64,000 nt of DNA from Alicyclobacillus tolerans (GCF_021739485.1 NZ_JAJFNK010000006.1:107227-171226), one strand, 5' to 3'; counted from the stretch's first letter, positions 51,582 through 60,939 are shown. Notes: a model not told the origin generated them from the letters alone. Translations and numbers: made by a program.

Positions 51582-52118
51582 TCAAGACTGATTGAACCTC
51601 GTCGGTGGAAATGGGGTTCTGGCTGTGGTCGAAAGAGCCTGCGCTTGAGCGGACTGGCCTGTCTGTCGCACCGCTGAAAAAGCGGACCCGGTTTGAAACT
51701 GTGCCTGAGAAGACACTGGTGCAGGATATGCACCTGACAATTGGCCCGTCGTACTGCCTTGATTGGAATAGCTGCCCCGGGCTGCCGCACCACCGGCGCC
51801 TCCCGGATAGCTTGTTCTCCCTGCGCTGGCGGATGCGCTTTCGTACCGGTCCGCTTGCATGACTTGACGCAAGACCGAACTCGAAGCCTCATTTGAAAAA
51901 CCTGCTGCGCTGACGTTTGTTCCAGTTCTCCCCCCTGCCCCCGCTGTCCTAACCGGTTGGACTGCGCCCAACTGGGACGTCCTTGGCGCGGCACTCTGAC
52001 GGACAGCGTGGACGGTGGCCGACTGAGCTTGGTTTGACGGTTTATCCGCTTCCATGACCCTTCTCAACACGTCGTTCGGAATCGGCTGTCCGCCAGCATT
52101 TCCGAAGGAACCATACAT
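51582..52118 (-). CDS. Low-complexity protein with duplicated VLRxVMxAD motif
   Basis: 178 residues, rich in Ser, Ala, Gly, Gln and Thr and almost without hydrophobic core. Two copies of a short motif stand out: NDVLRRVMEADKPSNQ near the N-terminus (residues 15-30) and SSVLRQVMQADRYESA in the middle (residues 80-95). ATG at 52118 behind AAGGGGG. It is divergent from a small membrane protein gene whose product also begins Met-Tyr-Gly. Unrecognised; composition is like spore coat or surface proteins of Bacilli, but that is a guess. Confidence 0.65.
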   Translation of the reverse strand: MYGSFGNAGGQPIPNDVLRRVMEADKPSNQAQSATVHAVRQSAAPRTSQLGAVQPVRTAGAGGRTGTNVSAAGFSNEASSSVLRQVMQADRYESASASAGRTSYPGGAGGAAARGSYSNQGSTTGQLSGAYPAPVSSQAQFQTGSAFSAVRQTGQSAQAQALSTTARTPFPPTRFNQS

Positions 52119-52386
52119 ACAACAACCCCCTTGTCAACACAAATATTTAAATACAGTAAGAGCTTGCACTGTCCTCCACGCATTATGTGGATATGTAAAA
52201 ATTTGCATTATTCTCTGGCGCATTGAGGATGGCCGACTCTTGTACGGGCCGTCCTCGCGCGAAAATGTGCGATGCAACAAAAAAAAGCGGACACCTGCCA
52301 CGAACGGACTTCTCCGCAAATGTCCGTATCGCGAGGCGGATGTCCCATCATTTGATGAGGTATCTTGAGAAGGAGGGATAAATAAC
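52119..52386. other. Divergent intergenic region
   Basis: About 270 bases between the low-complexity gene and the small membrane protein. An A-run at 52272-52280 and several short repeats of the word TGTCCG are seen, with GAAGGAGG at about 52370-52377 as the ribosome site of the next gene. No promoter could be assigned with confidence. Confidence 0.4.
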
Positions 52387-52614
52387 ATGTATGGAGTATT
52401 TGGCGGTTATACCCGTTGGGCTGTGGTGTTTCTCATCATTTTCGTGTTGTTCTTCTTGCTGGTCCCTGTGTACGGCATGGTGACTTCTGCACCTGGTATG
52501 GCAGTCGCTGGTTACCACAAACATGTTACAGGCCATCACATTGTCACTCATGGACCCATGGTTGCCGGTACAGGAATGGCTTACGAGTATGAAAGCAGTC
52601 CAGAAAGCCCGTAA
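52387..52614 (+). CDS. Small single-pass membrane protein
   Basis: 75 residues. MYGVFGGYTRW precedes a strong membrane helix (AVVFLIIFVLFFLLVPVYGMV); the C-terminal half has several His and Met (YHKHVTGHHIVTHGPMVAGTGM) and could bind metal. ATG at 52387 behind GAAGGAGGG. It resembles small Gly/Tyr-starting sporulation membrane proteins of Bacilli such as the YjcZ group but lacks their typical C-terminus, so no name is given. Confidence 0.65.
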   Translation: MYGVFGGYTRWAVVFLIIFVLFFLLVPVYGMVTSAPGMAVAGYHKHVTGHHIVTHGPMVAGTGMAYEYESSPESP

Positions 52615-52700
52615 TCCAGATTGTCGCGTCCAAACCATTCAGTCCTTCGTTGAAACCCATGAAACTGCGTTGCCGCATGCCAATTACCGCATTTTCACGA

Positions 52701-52726
52701 CAGGGAGAAGAGCCGACTTCTCCCTG
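52701..52726 (+). terminator. Rho-independent terminator
   Basis: CAGGGAGAAG (52701-52710) pairs with CTTCTCCCTG (52717-52726) around a 6-nt loop, followed by CTTTACTATCTT. It probably ends the small membrane gene transcript. Confidence 0.65.
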
Positions 52727-52939
52727 CTTTACTATCTTGCACCGTCGGGTTCTGTGGGGGACCTCATGGGATAGCATATGTTTCGAATGAACATGCGAAC
52801 GGGTAGATGGCGCGGTAGTTTGGCCTAATTTCCGTCTGAACCACTCACTCGCATTCATTCACGCGCTGTGCGGTGCACAGAACACCGCGCTTGCCCGCTT
52901 TCAGGGGACAGCGTATGATGAAACGAGGAGATGATTCCC

Positions 52940-53362
52940 ATGTTTGAAAACCCGTCACAGTCTGAGATTCGCGAAATTTTAAAACATGCAAAAACTATTG
53001 CGGTCGTCGGTCTTTCTGATAATCCCGATCGCGAAAGTTACGCAATCGCAAAAGAAATGCAAAAACGCGGCTACAAAATTGTTCCCGTTAACCCCAACGT
53101 ATCTGAGGTCTTGGGCGAAAAGGCGTACCCAACCCTTCAGGCCGTGCCCCATCCCGTCGACATTGTCGATGTGTTTCGGCGCAGTGAAGCCCTCGTCGGT
53201 GTCGTCGAGGACGTGGTTCAGACGAACGCACCCGTCATTTGGGCGCAACAAGGGGTATACAGCGAGTCCGCCGCTGAACTAGCAAAAGCTAACGACAAGG
53301 TGATGATTATGGACCGCTGCATCATGGTGATGCACAGCATTCTCGTCAAAGGACAAGCTTGA
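52940..53362 (+). CDS. CoA-binding domain protein (YccU-like)
   Basis: 140 residues, a single Rossmann CoA-binding domain: IAVVGLSDNPDRESYAIAKEMQKRGYKIVPVNPN, then VLGEKAYPTLQAVPHPVDIVDVFRR, VVQTNAPVIWAQQGVYS and the C-terminal MDRCIMVMH with Cys. ATG at 52940 with GAGGAG 9 nt upstream. Members of this family bind coenzyme A; their job is not settled. It is convergent with the VIT-like gene. Confidence 0.88.
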   Translation: MFENPSQSEIREILKHAKTIAVVGLSDNPDRESYAIAKEMQKRGYKIVPVNPNVSEVLGEKAYPTLQAVPHPVDIVDVFRRSEALVGVVEDVVQTNAPVIWAQQGVYSESAAELAKANDKVMIMDRCIMVMHSILVKGQA

Positions 53363-53393
53363 TTGAAGAAAAGCGGCGCCTGCTTGGGAATCG

Positions 53394-54089
53394 CTAGGCA
53401 ATCCACTTGGCCACCAAAAAAGCGACGGCCGCGGCAACGCCTCCTACCAAAGCTGTCTGTATCGCACTTTTCAAGGGTGCGGCTCCCGTGAGGCGGCCTT
53501 TGACAAAGCCAAAGATAAACAATGCAATCAGCGTAAAAACAATGGACCACACAAGCGCCATCTGAGGATGGGAGATCAAAATGTAAGGAAGCAGCGGAAT
53601 CAACCCGCCGATCACGTAGGAGATCCCGATGGTCAGGGAACTGTTTCGAGCTCGTTTGGGTTCTGGTTCCTCCAACCCGAGTTCGTATTTCATCATGAAG
53701 TTCACCCAGTTGTCGCGGTTCTTGCTTAAAGCCTCGACAACCGGTTTGGCTTGCTCGCTAGATAAGCCCCAATCGCTCAGGATATCGGCCACTTCTTGCC
53801 GTTCGCGCTCCGGAAGTTCCACAATTTCCTTGCGTTCCCGCTCTAACTCGGCAAAGTAGTGTTCTCTATCCGTACGGGCCGCCAGATAGCCGCCAAGCCC
53901 CATTGCGATGGAACCTGCGGCAATTTCCGCCAAACCTGCGGTGACCACCAATGTCGTCGTCGAGACCGCTCCCGACAAACCGGCAGCTAACGCAAACGGC
54001 ACCGTTAAACCGTCAGCCATACCGATGACAATGTCCCTTACGGTTTCGGAAGATGTAAAATGAGATTCTACGTGCGATTCTGCAGGCAT
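53394..54089 (-). CDS. VIT1/CCC1-family iron/manganese transporter
   Basis: 231 residues with about five membrane helices. VRDIVIGMADGLTVPFALAAGLSGAVSTTTLVVTAGLAEIAAGSIAMGLGGYLAARTDREHY is the typical first half, followed by a soluble Glu-rich helical hairpin (ELERERKEIVELPERERQEV) known as the metal-binding domain, and a C-terminal membrane pair. ATG at 54089 behind AGGGAGGAAG. Family members move Fe2+ or Mn2+ out of the cytosol. It may matter in an iron-rich niche; regulation is not visible. Confidence 0.88.
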   Translation of the reverse strand: MPAESHVESHFTSSETVRDIVIGMADGLTVPFALAAGLSGAVSTTTLVVTAGLAEIAAGSIAMGLGGYLAARTDREHYFAELERERKEIVELPERERQEVADILSDWGLSSEQAKPVVEALSKNRDNWVNFMMKYELGLEEPEPKRARNSSLTIGISYVIGGLIPLLPYILISHPQMALVWSIVFTLIALFIFGFVKGRLTGAAPLKSAIQTALVGGVAAAVAFLVAKWIA

Positions 54090-54396
54090 GTCGTCTTCCT
54101 CCCTGTGGCTCATAGATAACCGTTGCCGAAAACGTTATACCTTATACTGGAAATTTGAACATAAAAAATGTGCAGGGTTGAAGCCAGTCGTTCCAGTTCC
54201 GGCGCCCGCTCATTCAAGTTGTGGACAAGGGGTCAAGGGCTGTATCCTCGTCTCAGACGGTACCATGGTTGTGCGGCGGTAACATGGTTGTTTTGAGCCA
54301 TATTTGTTTCAATTTTGAGGCAAACGTTAAGAAGACCACTTGTTCATTCATTCAATCCTTTGTAAAATTCAAAATTATACCTCCGGAGGGATCGCG

Positions 54397-55209
54397 TTGA
54401 ACATACTCGACATACAGCATGTGTCTTGGGTCCGCAATAAAAACACCATTCTCCACGACGTCAATTGGACCGTTGAATCCGGTCAGCACTGGGTGTTAAT
54501 GGGTGCCAACGGTTCTGGAAAAACAACGGTACTCAATATGGTCACTGGGTACCTTTGGCCAACCACCGGAAGTGTCGAAGTCCTCGGCTGCCGGTTTGGT
54601 CAATGCGATGTACGCGAGCTCCGAAAGCAGATTGGTTGGGTCAGCTCTTCGTTTGCCGAGAAACTTGTCGAGGCCTTGCCGAACGAGTCCGCGCATGACG
54701 TCGTTGTCAGCGGCAAGTTTGCCTCCATCGGCCTTTACTACGAAAACGTCAGCGAGGGCGACAAAGCCCAGGCCATGGACCTTTTGAAACGGTTTGGCGG
54801 CGAATCCTTTGCCCATAAGCCTTTTTCTCTCCTCTCTCAAGGACAAAAACAAAGAGTGTTGATCGCCAGAGCTTTCATGGCCAACCCGCAGCTGCTCATT
54901 TTAGATGAACCCTGCTCTGGACTCGACGTCCTGGCCCGCGAACAACTGCTTCAATCTTTACAGCAATTTGTGACGCAGGCCCAACGTCAAGTCCCGACGA
55001 TTGTTTACGTGACACACCATACCGAAGAAGTGTTGCCGTTTTTCACCCACGTCCTGCTGCTGAAAAACGGCACCGTCGTTGCCGCCGGCCCGAAAGAAGA
55101 TGTGCTGCGCAACGAAACCCTTTCTGAAACGCTCGGTATCGGGGTGGAAATCTCATGGCAAAACGGGCGCCCCTGGGTCGCAGTATCCGAAGTTTTGACC
55201 GTTCAGTAG
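54397..55209 (+). CDS. ylmA: ABC transporter ATP-binding protein (YlmA/ModF-like)
   Basis: 270 residues, one ABC domain. Walker A is GANGSGKTT, Q-loop IGWVSSSF, signature LLSQGQKQRV, Walker B LLILDEPCSGLD and the H-switch YVTHHTEE. TTG start at 54397 behind CCGGAGGG. The N-terminus NILDIQHVSWVRNKNTILHDVNWTVESGQHW resembles YlmA of B. subtilis. No permease gene is beside it, as is usual for this group, so its partner or role is unclear. Confidence 0.85.
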   Translation: MNILDIQHVSWVRNKNTILHDVNWTVESGQHWVLMGANGSGKTTVLNMVTGYLWPTTGSVEVLGCRFGQCDVRELRKQIGWVSSSFAEKLVEALPNESAHDVVVSGKFASIGLYYENVSEGDKAQAMDLLKRFGGESFAHKPFSLLSQGQKQRVLIARAFMANPQLLILDEPCSGLDVLAREQLLQSLQQFVTQAQRQVPTIVYVTHHTEEVLPFFTHVLLLKNGTVVAAGPKEDVLRNETLSETLGIGVEISWQNGRPWVAVSEVLTVQ

Positions 55210-55326
55210 CCTTGAACAGCCGCTAACTCCGCTTTTTCTCCTTTGGCCGGTTTGCACACTGGACAATCAACCCACGTACGATGATTTATTCCAGGTGTAA
55301 ACCCAGCTTAAAGGAGGAAGACCCTA

Positions 55327-56748
55327 TTGAAAGATAAAGTCACCCCTGCCGCCGGGCCGAATTCACGCGCCTCGGAATCGCAAGGTCTGCGGCGCTCCTT
55401 GTCCAACAGGCAGATTCAAATGCTCGCGATTGGCGGAGTGATTGGTGTCGGCCTGTTTTATGGCGCTTCTTTATCCGTTCAAATGGCGGGACCCGCCGTC
55501 GTTCTCGTCTATCTTGTCTTCGGATTGTTGACAGCGCTCGTGATGCGGGCACTCGGCGAGATGACCGTGGATACGCCGGTTTCCGGTTCCTTTAGCCACT
55601 ACGCGGCACAGTACCTCGGGAAAAGGGTCGGGTTTGTCACAGGTGGAATGTGGTGGTTTTACTGGGTGGCCACCGTGATGTCCGAGTTGGCGGCCATCGG
55701 CAAGCTGGTGGAATTCTGGTTCCCCTCTTTTCCCGCATATGCCCCTGGCATTGTGGCTTTGGTTCTGTTTACAGTTTCCAACCTATTCGCTGTAAAGGTC
55801 TTCGGAGAAGTCGAATACTGGTTTGCTGTCTTAAAGATCCTGGCCATCGCCGTGTTTATGGTATTCGGCGTCCTCATCATTGCGGTCGGAACATTTAACC
55901 ATGGACACCCTGCCGGTTTTTCGAACTTGTGGCAGTACGGCGGCTTTGCGCCACACGGATGGATTGGGGTGTTTGCCGCAGCTTCCTTGGTGATACAGGC
56001 TTACAGTGGGGTGGAGACACTGGCTGTAGAAGCCGGGGAATCCAAAAATCCGAAGACCAACATGCCCAAGGCCTTTCGCCGCGTCTCCATGCGGATACTC
56101 GTCCTTTACGTCGGCTCCATTTTTATCATGCTGGCCGCATTTCCCTGGACTTACCTGATTCACCACAGCGGCAGCCCGTACGTCCTGATGTTTGCCAAAG
56201 CAGGCGTTCCCATCGCCGCCACTGTAGTCAATTTGTTGATTATTTTTTCAGGGCTCTCTTCGTGCAACACCGGTTTGTACGGGGGCAGCCGGATGCTTTA
56301 CAGCCTCGCCACACGCGACCAAGAGTCCACTCCCAGCACCAAGCCTGGCCTTGAAAACAAGAGCAGATTGACCAAACTGAACAAAAATCAAGTCCCCCAC
56401 GCCGCTGTCTGGATCACGGCGTTGATGATTTCCATAGGCATTCTGATTACTTACCTGGCTCCGAACAACGTCTACATCTGGATTACCAGTGCGTCTGCCT
56501 TTGCCTCACTGTGGACGTGGGGTATCGTTTTCCTATCTGAATTCCGATTCCGCACCTTGCGCCAACGAAGCGGCCAGCGGCCTCAGTTCGCCATGCCGTG
56601 GTGGCCTGCCCCCACCTTGCTTGGAATGGCGCTTCTCCTCGTCGGTCTCGCAGCCATGGTCATTTCCCCTTATACCCGGGTATCCGTACTTTCCGGCGTC
56701 GTATTTCTTGCAGCCTTGTGGCTGTATGCGTGGCGCCGGGTGCGCTGA
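55327..56748 (+). CDS. Amino acid permease (APC superfamily, AAT family)
   Basis: 473 residues with about 12 membrane helices. The first helix carries QMLAIGGVIGVGLFYGAS, the second ALVMRALGEMTVDTPVSGSFSHYA, and later GVETLAVEAGESKNPKTNMPKAFRRV, the signature phrases of AAT permeases (proline/GABA/lysine type). TTG start at 55327 behind AAAGGAGG. The substrate cannot be told from sequence. It follows the ABC ATPase by 117 nt. Confidence 0.9.
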   Translation: MKDKVTPAAGPNSRASESQGLRRSLSNRQIQMLAIGGVIGVGLFYGASLSVQMAGPAVVLVYLVFGLLTALVMRALGEMTVDTPVSGSFSHYAAQYLGKRVGFVTGGMWWFYWVATVMSELAAIGKLVEFWFPSFPAYAPGIVALVLFTVSNLFAVKVFGEVEYWFAVLKILAIAVFMVFGVLIIAVGTFNHGHPAGFSNLWQYGGFAPHGWIGVFAAASLVIQAYSGVETLAVEAGESKNPKTNMPKAFRRVSMRILVLYVGSIFIMLAAFPWTYLIHHSGSPYVLMFAKAGVPIAATVVNLLIIFSGLSSCNTGLYGGSRMLYSLATRDQESTPSTKPGLENKSRLTKLNKNQVPHAAVWITALMISIGILITYLAPNNVYIWITSASAFASLWTWGIVFLSEFRFRTLRQRSGQRPQFAMPWWPAPTLLGMALLLVGLAAMVISPYTRVSVLSGVVFLAALWLYAWRRVR

Positions 56749-56959
56749 CGAAACTGCGACGAAACGGGGACTGAGCCTGCAAACCGCGCATACAGCGCAA
56801 ACGGCGCAAACAATCGTACAAAAGCCGCCCTGTCAGCGACCCCTTGGCAAGGCGGCTCCTTGGCTCATAAGGGGTCATCCGATGGGAAGAAGTGATATGG
56901 TAGAAGTGCCAAACCCAAAAACACTAACAAAATCTGTCGACATGAGAAAGGTGGTTCGA

Positions 56960-57130
56960 GTGAAGTGGCATGCATTGGTGGAATTACGGGGTACTGAAAC
57001 GCGCAAAGTTGTTTCGTTCACGAGCGATTCGACAGTGCCAGAGACGGCAATGTCTGAATTCAACCGCTTATATGGACGAGCCTACGTTTGTCTCCAAGTT
57101 TCTGCGCGCGCTTTTGATGAACCAGATTGA
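56960..57130 (+). CDS. Small hypothetical protein (56 residues)
   Basis: GTG start at 56960, 5 nt after AAAGGTGG. The chain reads KWHALVELRGTETRKVVSFTSDSTVPETAMSEFNRLYG and ends in SARAFDEPD: a small beta-hairpin plus helix protein by look. Longer upstream frames in this phase are the out-of-frame shadow of the permease. Unrecognised. Confidence 0.45.
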   Translation: MKWHALVELRGTETRKVVSFTSDSTVPETAMSEFNRLYGRAYVCLQVSARAFDEPD

Positions 57131-57229
57131 ACCTCCGGGGTCCGATACATACTACAGGCCCTCCAATGCCACACTATGCAACGCAGATTTTTGCACAAAT
57201 GCGCACGTTACAAGTTAAAGGTGATGTCG

Positions 57230-58849
57230 ATGCAATCGAGTGGGAACGCAACCTATGAAATCCACAGAATTCAAGCTCCCTATCTGCAGTTAACCATCAT
57301 CCTGTTAGGAGTTTTCATGGCGATATTGGACACCAGTATTGTGAATGTCGCGATTCCCACCATGGAGACCGCTTTGGATGCTTCCACCGACCAAATTCAA
57401 TGGGTGCTTACCGCTTACATGTTGACGCTAGGTGTACTCATTCCCGTCTCCGGATGGTTAACCGACAAGTTTGGAGCGCGCAATCTTTTTCTTTTCTCCT
57501 TAGTGGTCTTTACCATTGGCTCCGCTCTCTGTGGAATGGCGTGGAATTTGAGTTCAATCATTACGTTTCGCATTATCCAAGGGATAGGCGGGGCATTCAT
57601 GCAACCCGTCGCGATGGCCATGATCTACCGCATTTTCCCCCCAGAGCGGCGCGGAGTCATCATGGGGGTGTTTGGCATTGCCATGATGGTCGCACCTGCC
57701 AGCGGTCCTGTGTTAAGCGGCTATTTTGTTCAGTACGCGAGTTGGCGGCTTATTTTTTATTTAAATGTGCCGATAGGCATCGTCGCCGTGCTGTTGGGAT
57801 TATTTTCCCTCCATTCCTTTTCACATGAAGTGAAGGGAAAGCTGGACTTCTGGGGACTTGTCTTTTCAACCGTGGGGTTTTTTAGTCTGTTATACGGGTT
57901 CAACAGCGTTTCTTCAGATGGGTGGCATTCCGCAACAGTGATTGTATTTCTGGTCGTGGGTGTTATATCCTTAATCGCGTTTGTTCTTGTGGAAATCTTC
58001 GTTTCCAATCCCATGCTGGATTTAAGGGTACTCAAAAACTACATGTTCAGTATGAGCCTTATCATCAGTTCGATCATCAGTATTGCCTTGTTTGCAGGGA
58101 TATTCCTGTTGCCGCTCTACCTCCAAAACATCATGGGATACACGGCCATGCGAACGGGTCTTTTTATGACACCTGCAGCCCTTGCGACGGCGGTAATGAT
58201 GCCCATCAGCGGTAAACTCTTTGATAAGATCGGAGCACGACCTTTGGGCATTCTGGGCTTAATCATCATTACGGGTGCAACATTCGGATTTACGACACTA
58301 GGGCTGCAGTCGAGTTCAGCGAATATACAGTGGCTCTACATTATCCGCAGTATCGGCATGGGTCTCACCATGATGCCTGTCATGACTGCCGGTATGAATA
58401 CGGTCCCTCTACATCTGGTCAGCCAAGGGACAGCGATGACCAACACGGTACGCCAAGTGTCATCTTCCTTGGGTACGGCCGTCCTCACTTCGTACATGAC
58501 GACCCAGGCGACCAAGGCCACCAGCCAGTTGAGTTGGAAAGTCACCGGAACCAGTCCGTCCAGTTATGGGTTGACCGAACTTCAGCAAATGTTCCAAATG
58601 AAGGGGATGGACGTGACACACGCAGTAGGTGCAGCAAAAAGTTTGATGTACGGCCTGATTAACAAACAGGGGTTTGTGATGGGAATGAACGACACGTTTT
58701 TTGTGGCTGCGATTTTGACAGCCATCGCATGGGTGTTGATATTTGCGTATGCTAGTGACAAGGAGAGACAAATCCGGCGAGGACGTCAGCCAAAGCCATC
58801 GCCCCAAAAGCAGTCCATCGCCTCTCCCAAAGAATTCATACTGGAATAG
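57230..58849 (+). CDS. MFS drug efflux transporter, DHA2/EmrB-QacA family
   Basis: 539 residues with about 14 membrane helices. GVFMAILDTSIVNVAIPTMETAL (motif D1), WVLTAYMLTLGVLIPVSGWLTDKFGARNLF (motif A) and GGAFMQPVAMAMIYRIFPPERRG followed by GPVLSGYF (motif C) are clear. ATG at 57230 behind AAAGGTG. It exports hydrophobic or cationic compounds by proton antiport, by family. No HlyD-like partner or regulator is adjacent. Confidence 0.9.
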   Translation: MQSSGNATYEIHRIQAPYLQLTIILLGVFMAILDTSIVNVAIPTMETALDASTDQIQWVLTAYMLTLGVLIPVSGWLTDKFGARNLFLFSLVVFTIGSALCGMAWNLSSIITFRIIQGIGGAFMQPVAMAMIYRIFPPERRGVIMGVFGIAMMVAPASGPVLSGYFVQYASWRLIFYLNVPIGIVAVLLGLFSLHSFSHEVKGKLDFWGLVFSTVGFFSLLYGFNSVSSDGWHSATVIVFLVVGVISLIAFVLVEIFVSNPMLDLRVLKNYMFSMSLIISSIISIALFAGIFLLPLYLQNIMGYTAMRTGLFMTPAALATAVMMPISGKLFDKIGARPLGILGLIIITGATFGFTTLGLQSSSANIQWLYIIRSIGMGLTMMPVMTAGMNTVPLHLVSQGTAMTNTVRQVSSSLGTAVLTSYMTTQATKATSQLSWKVTGTSPSSYGLTELQQMFQMKGMDVTHAVGAAKSLMYGLINKQGFVMGMNDTFFVAAILTAIAWVLIFAYASDKERQIRRGRQPKPSPQKQSIASPKEFILE

Positions 58850-59323
58850 ATATGTAACGGGATAGAACCGCAAACACGACGACCTTCACAGCACAGGAGG
58901 ATATTGCGGTTTCTTTTCGTCAAGTCCTTTTTTGAAAGGGAATGACGACTGCACTGTGCGGCGTTTCAACCGTCTTCCCAGCGGGGACTTTTTTTGCCGC
59001 GGGCCAGACCGTCACTTCACTCTTTTTGAGATCGCCGTACAAATTTTGCAGAATCCGACAACCGCTCTTGGTCCATGAGAGTTCGGTGAATACGAAACAC
59101 ATCTTTGGATACCCCCAGAGTTTACGGACGAATCACCATTCACAAAACTGCCATTCACAAAACTAACTGCCATGCAATGAACTGCCATCGGATTCCATGA
59201 AAGAGTTCTCCCTATCCGTCCACATTTCCTGCAAATGTGTTTGTGTTGTCGAGAGAGGATATGTATTGATGAATACCGCAGCTTCACAATGCGCAGAAAC
59301 CTCATCCGAACAGAACTTCAAAG
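58850..59323. other. Gap with a possible gene remnant and a short tandem repeat
   Basis: About 470 bases without an intact gene. On the minus strand 58920-59102 reads ELSWTKSGCRILQNLYGD and ends TVETPHSAVVIPFQK, which has the look of the C-terminal beta domain of a glycoside hydrolase, without start or domain upstream. A 15-bp direct repeat CCATTCACAAAACT(G/A) occurs twice at 59136-59165. Confidence 0.35.
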
Positions 59324-59833
59324 TCACCTCCCTCCTATAAACACGCCAGCGGCGAACACTAGGAGACCGCCAATCACCACTTGAACCACTGAGATCCACA
59401 GAGAAATTGAAAAGTATCGGTGACGTATCAATGCGATAGCAATGAGTTCAATCCCTACGACTACAAATGCGACCAGTAGTGCCGCGGACAAATTTGTGAG
59501 GAGAAAGGGCAAAGTATGTCCAATCCCTCCAATCAACGTAGTACTGCCAGTCACGATGCCTCGCCGTATAGGGTGACCTCGCCCTGTCAGTACGCCGTCA
59601 TCCGAAAGCCCCTCAGAAAACGCCATACTGATGCCCGCCCCTACGGCTGAGGCGACCCCTACAAGAAAGGTCGTGCGAGTGTTCTGAGTCGCAAATGCAG
59701 TGGCAAAAATCGGAGCTAGAGTCGAAATCGACCCGTCCATCAATCCCGCTAACCCAGGCTGAACGACGCGAAGAACGAAGGAATGTTCGGGTCTGTGAGT
59801 GTTTGGACCGGACACCATATCGGGGTTTGCCAC
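59324..59833 (-). CDS. VIT-like membrane protein (MbfA/CCC1-type transmembrane part)
   Basis: 169 residues with four to five membrane helices. VVQPGLAGLMDGSISTLAPIFATAFATQNTRTTFLVGVASAVGAGISMAFSEGLSDDG resembles the VIT domain of membrane-bound ferritin-like transporters. GTG start at 59833 behind GAAGGAGG. There is no ferritin-like N-terminal domain here, so it is shorter than MbfA. A role in moving iron or manganese is inferred by family. It is the last chromosomal gene before the attachment site. Confidence 0.8.
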   Translation of the reverse strand: MANPDMVSGPNTHRPEHSFVLRVVQPGLAGLMDGSISTLAPIFATAFATQNTRTTFLVGVASAVGAGISMAFSEGLSDDGVLTGRGHPIRRGIVTGSTTLIGGIGHTLPFLLTNLSAALLVAFVVVGIELIAIALIRHRYFSISLWISVVQVVIGGLLVFAAGVFIGGR

Positions 59834-60045
59834 GTTAAAGCCTCCTTCCCTGCAAGGAAAACTCGATTTTTAGCTTTGTACAAAATAATGTCCTTGAGGA
59901 AAAAGTTTTTCTCTAGGGAAACACAGCGATAGTATATTCTCGTTCTCCATTTTTTTCAATACACCACATTCAAATCTGAGGCCATGACAGTACAATCTGA
60001 GGGGAGGTTCGTTGCGGCGGGTTTGCTCATTTTTGCGCAAAATAA
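59834..60045. other. Gap before the tRNA-Arg attachment site
   Basis: About 210 A/T-rich bases with the likely promoter of the VIT-like gene. No gene is recognisable. Confidence 0.4.
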
Positions 60046-60070
60046 AAATCCCTTGATCAACAAGGGATTT
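60046..60070 (-). terminator. Terminator of the original tRNA-Arg gene
   Basis: AAATCCCTTG (60046-60055) pairs with CAAGGGATTT (60061-60070) around ATCAA, and the minus strand continues TTATTTTGCG. It lies 13 nt beyond the CCA end of the tRNA fragment. Confidence 0.8.
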
Positions 60071-60082
60071 CGCGAAATACTA

Positions 60083-60128
60083 TGGCGCGTCCGGAGGGTT
60101 TCGAACCCCCGACTTCTAGCTCCGGAGG
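60083..60128 (-). other. 3' fragment of tRNA-Arg(CCG), attachment site of an integrated element
   Basis: The minus strand reads an anticodon loop CTCCGGA (anticodon CCG), 3' anticodon stem GCTAG, variable loop, T-arm GGGGGTTCGAAACCCTC, acceptor strand CGGACGC and CCA. The 5' half (acceptor GCGTCCG, D-arm) is missing upstream: the sequence changes at the 5' side of the anticodon stem. This is the pattern left when an element integrates in the anticodon loop and rebuilds the full tRNA at its other end. Confidence 0.8.
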
Positions 60129-60158
60129 CTGGAAAAGGATATCATATTTGTCTAACCC

Positions 60159-60202
60159 GAAACCCCTACAAGCCTTGTAAATCCAAGGTTTTTTGGGGTT
60201 TC
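60159..60202. repeat. Nested inverted repeat near the element end
   Basis: GAAACCCC (60159-60166) pairs with GGGGTTTC (60195-60202), and CCTTG pairs with CAAGG inside. It could be a terminator for the relaxase gene or part of the element's end; neither is proven. Confidence 0.45.
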
Positions 60203-60295
60203 ACTTGTTCAAGAGTGATCAGCGTTTATCCCCGGTATTCAGTGTTTCGTTCCCAATCCGTTCCCAACTCGTTTCTAACCTTTCCTTATTAATGG

Positions 60296-60939
60296 CTACC
60301 CCATTTCTCGCGAACGTTTCGCTATAGCCTGATTCACCGCGGTACAGAATTGCGTTCCATTTTTAAAAAGTCTTATACCTTCTCGGCTGGACATCGTGTT
60401 AGAAAAGTCGATACACACAAGGTACGGACCAGGACCCTTATAATGCTCGCGATACCATTTGAACCGTTGCTCCCACTTTTGCGCCCACCGTCTTGGACTA
60501 AGCGGGCTCTTTTGCACCTCGAACAGAAACGGAACATCTTGCCACACGGCGAAAACATCAAACCGTCCGATGCTTGCCTTCTCGCTCACCCATTGCGACG
60601 GCCGGCCTCCGGCTTGCGTCATATCAATCCACAAATCCCCGAGCACGAGCCAGTGATCCGCTTTCTGACTCAATGGGTTCACATCCCGGTAATTTAGCCC
60701 CAGTCGCTTTTTGGCGGTATACGTGAGTCGCCAAATGGCCGCTTTGCCGGGGGCCCTTGGTGTAACTTCAAACTCTCGCCGGAATGGTTCCAATGCTTCC
60801 CATGTGCGCTTATGCGGGCTGCTGCGCCACGACAACGCTGGGTGGCGTGCCACCTGCGCGATGGTGAACATCCTGGCAGCAGAGCATAGCGCGAGCGCGT
60901 AGTCGCGCGCTGCTTTGTTGACGTCGCTCGTCGTTTCAC
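60296..60939 (-). pseudogene. Replication-relaxation (relaxase-like) protein, apparently frameshifted near its start
   Basis: From the ATG at 60871 the frame encodes 191 residues: a winged-helix-like start (MFTIAQVARHPAL), then GRFDVFAVWQDVPFLFEVQKSPLSPRRWAQKWEQRFKWYREH, the D...E-V-(D/Q) pattern of replication-relaxation proteins of conjugative elements. The same frame upstream reads DVNKAARDYALALCSAAR, which completes the first helix of the winged domain, but has no start codon. The strong ribosome site AAGGAGGGAGGC with GTG at 60939 is in another frame (MKRRATST). One indel at about 60925-60935 would join them. Either the gene is broken there, or the base calls are wrong, or translation starts at 60871. 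It follows the FtsK-like gene by 30 nt. Confidence 0.6.
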
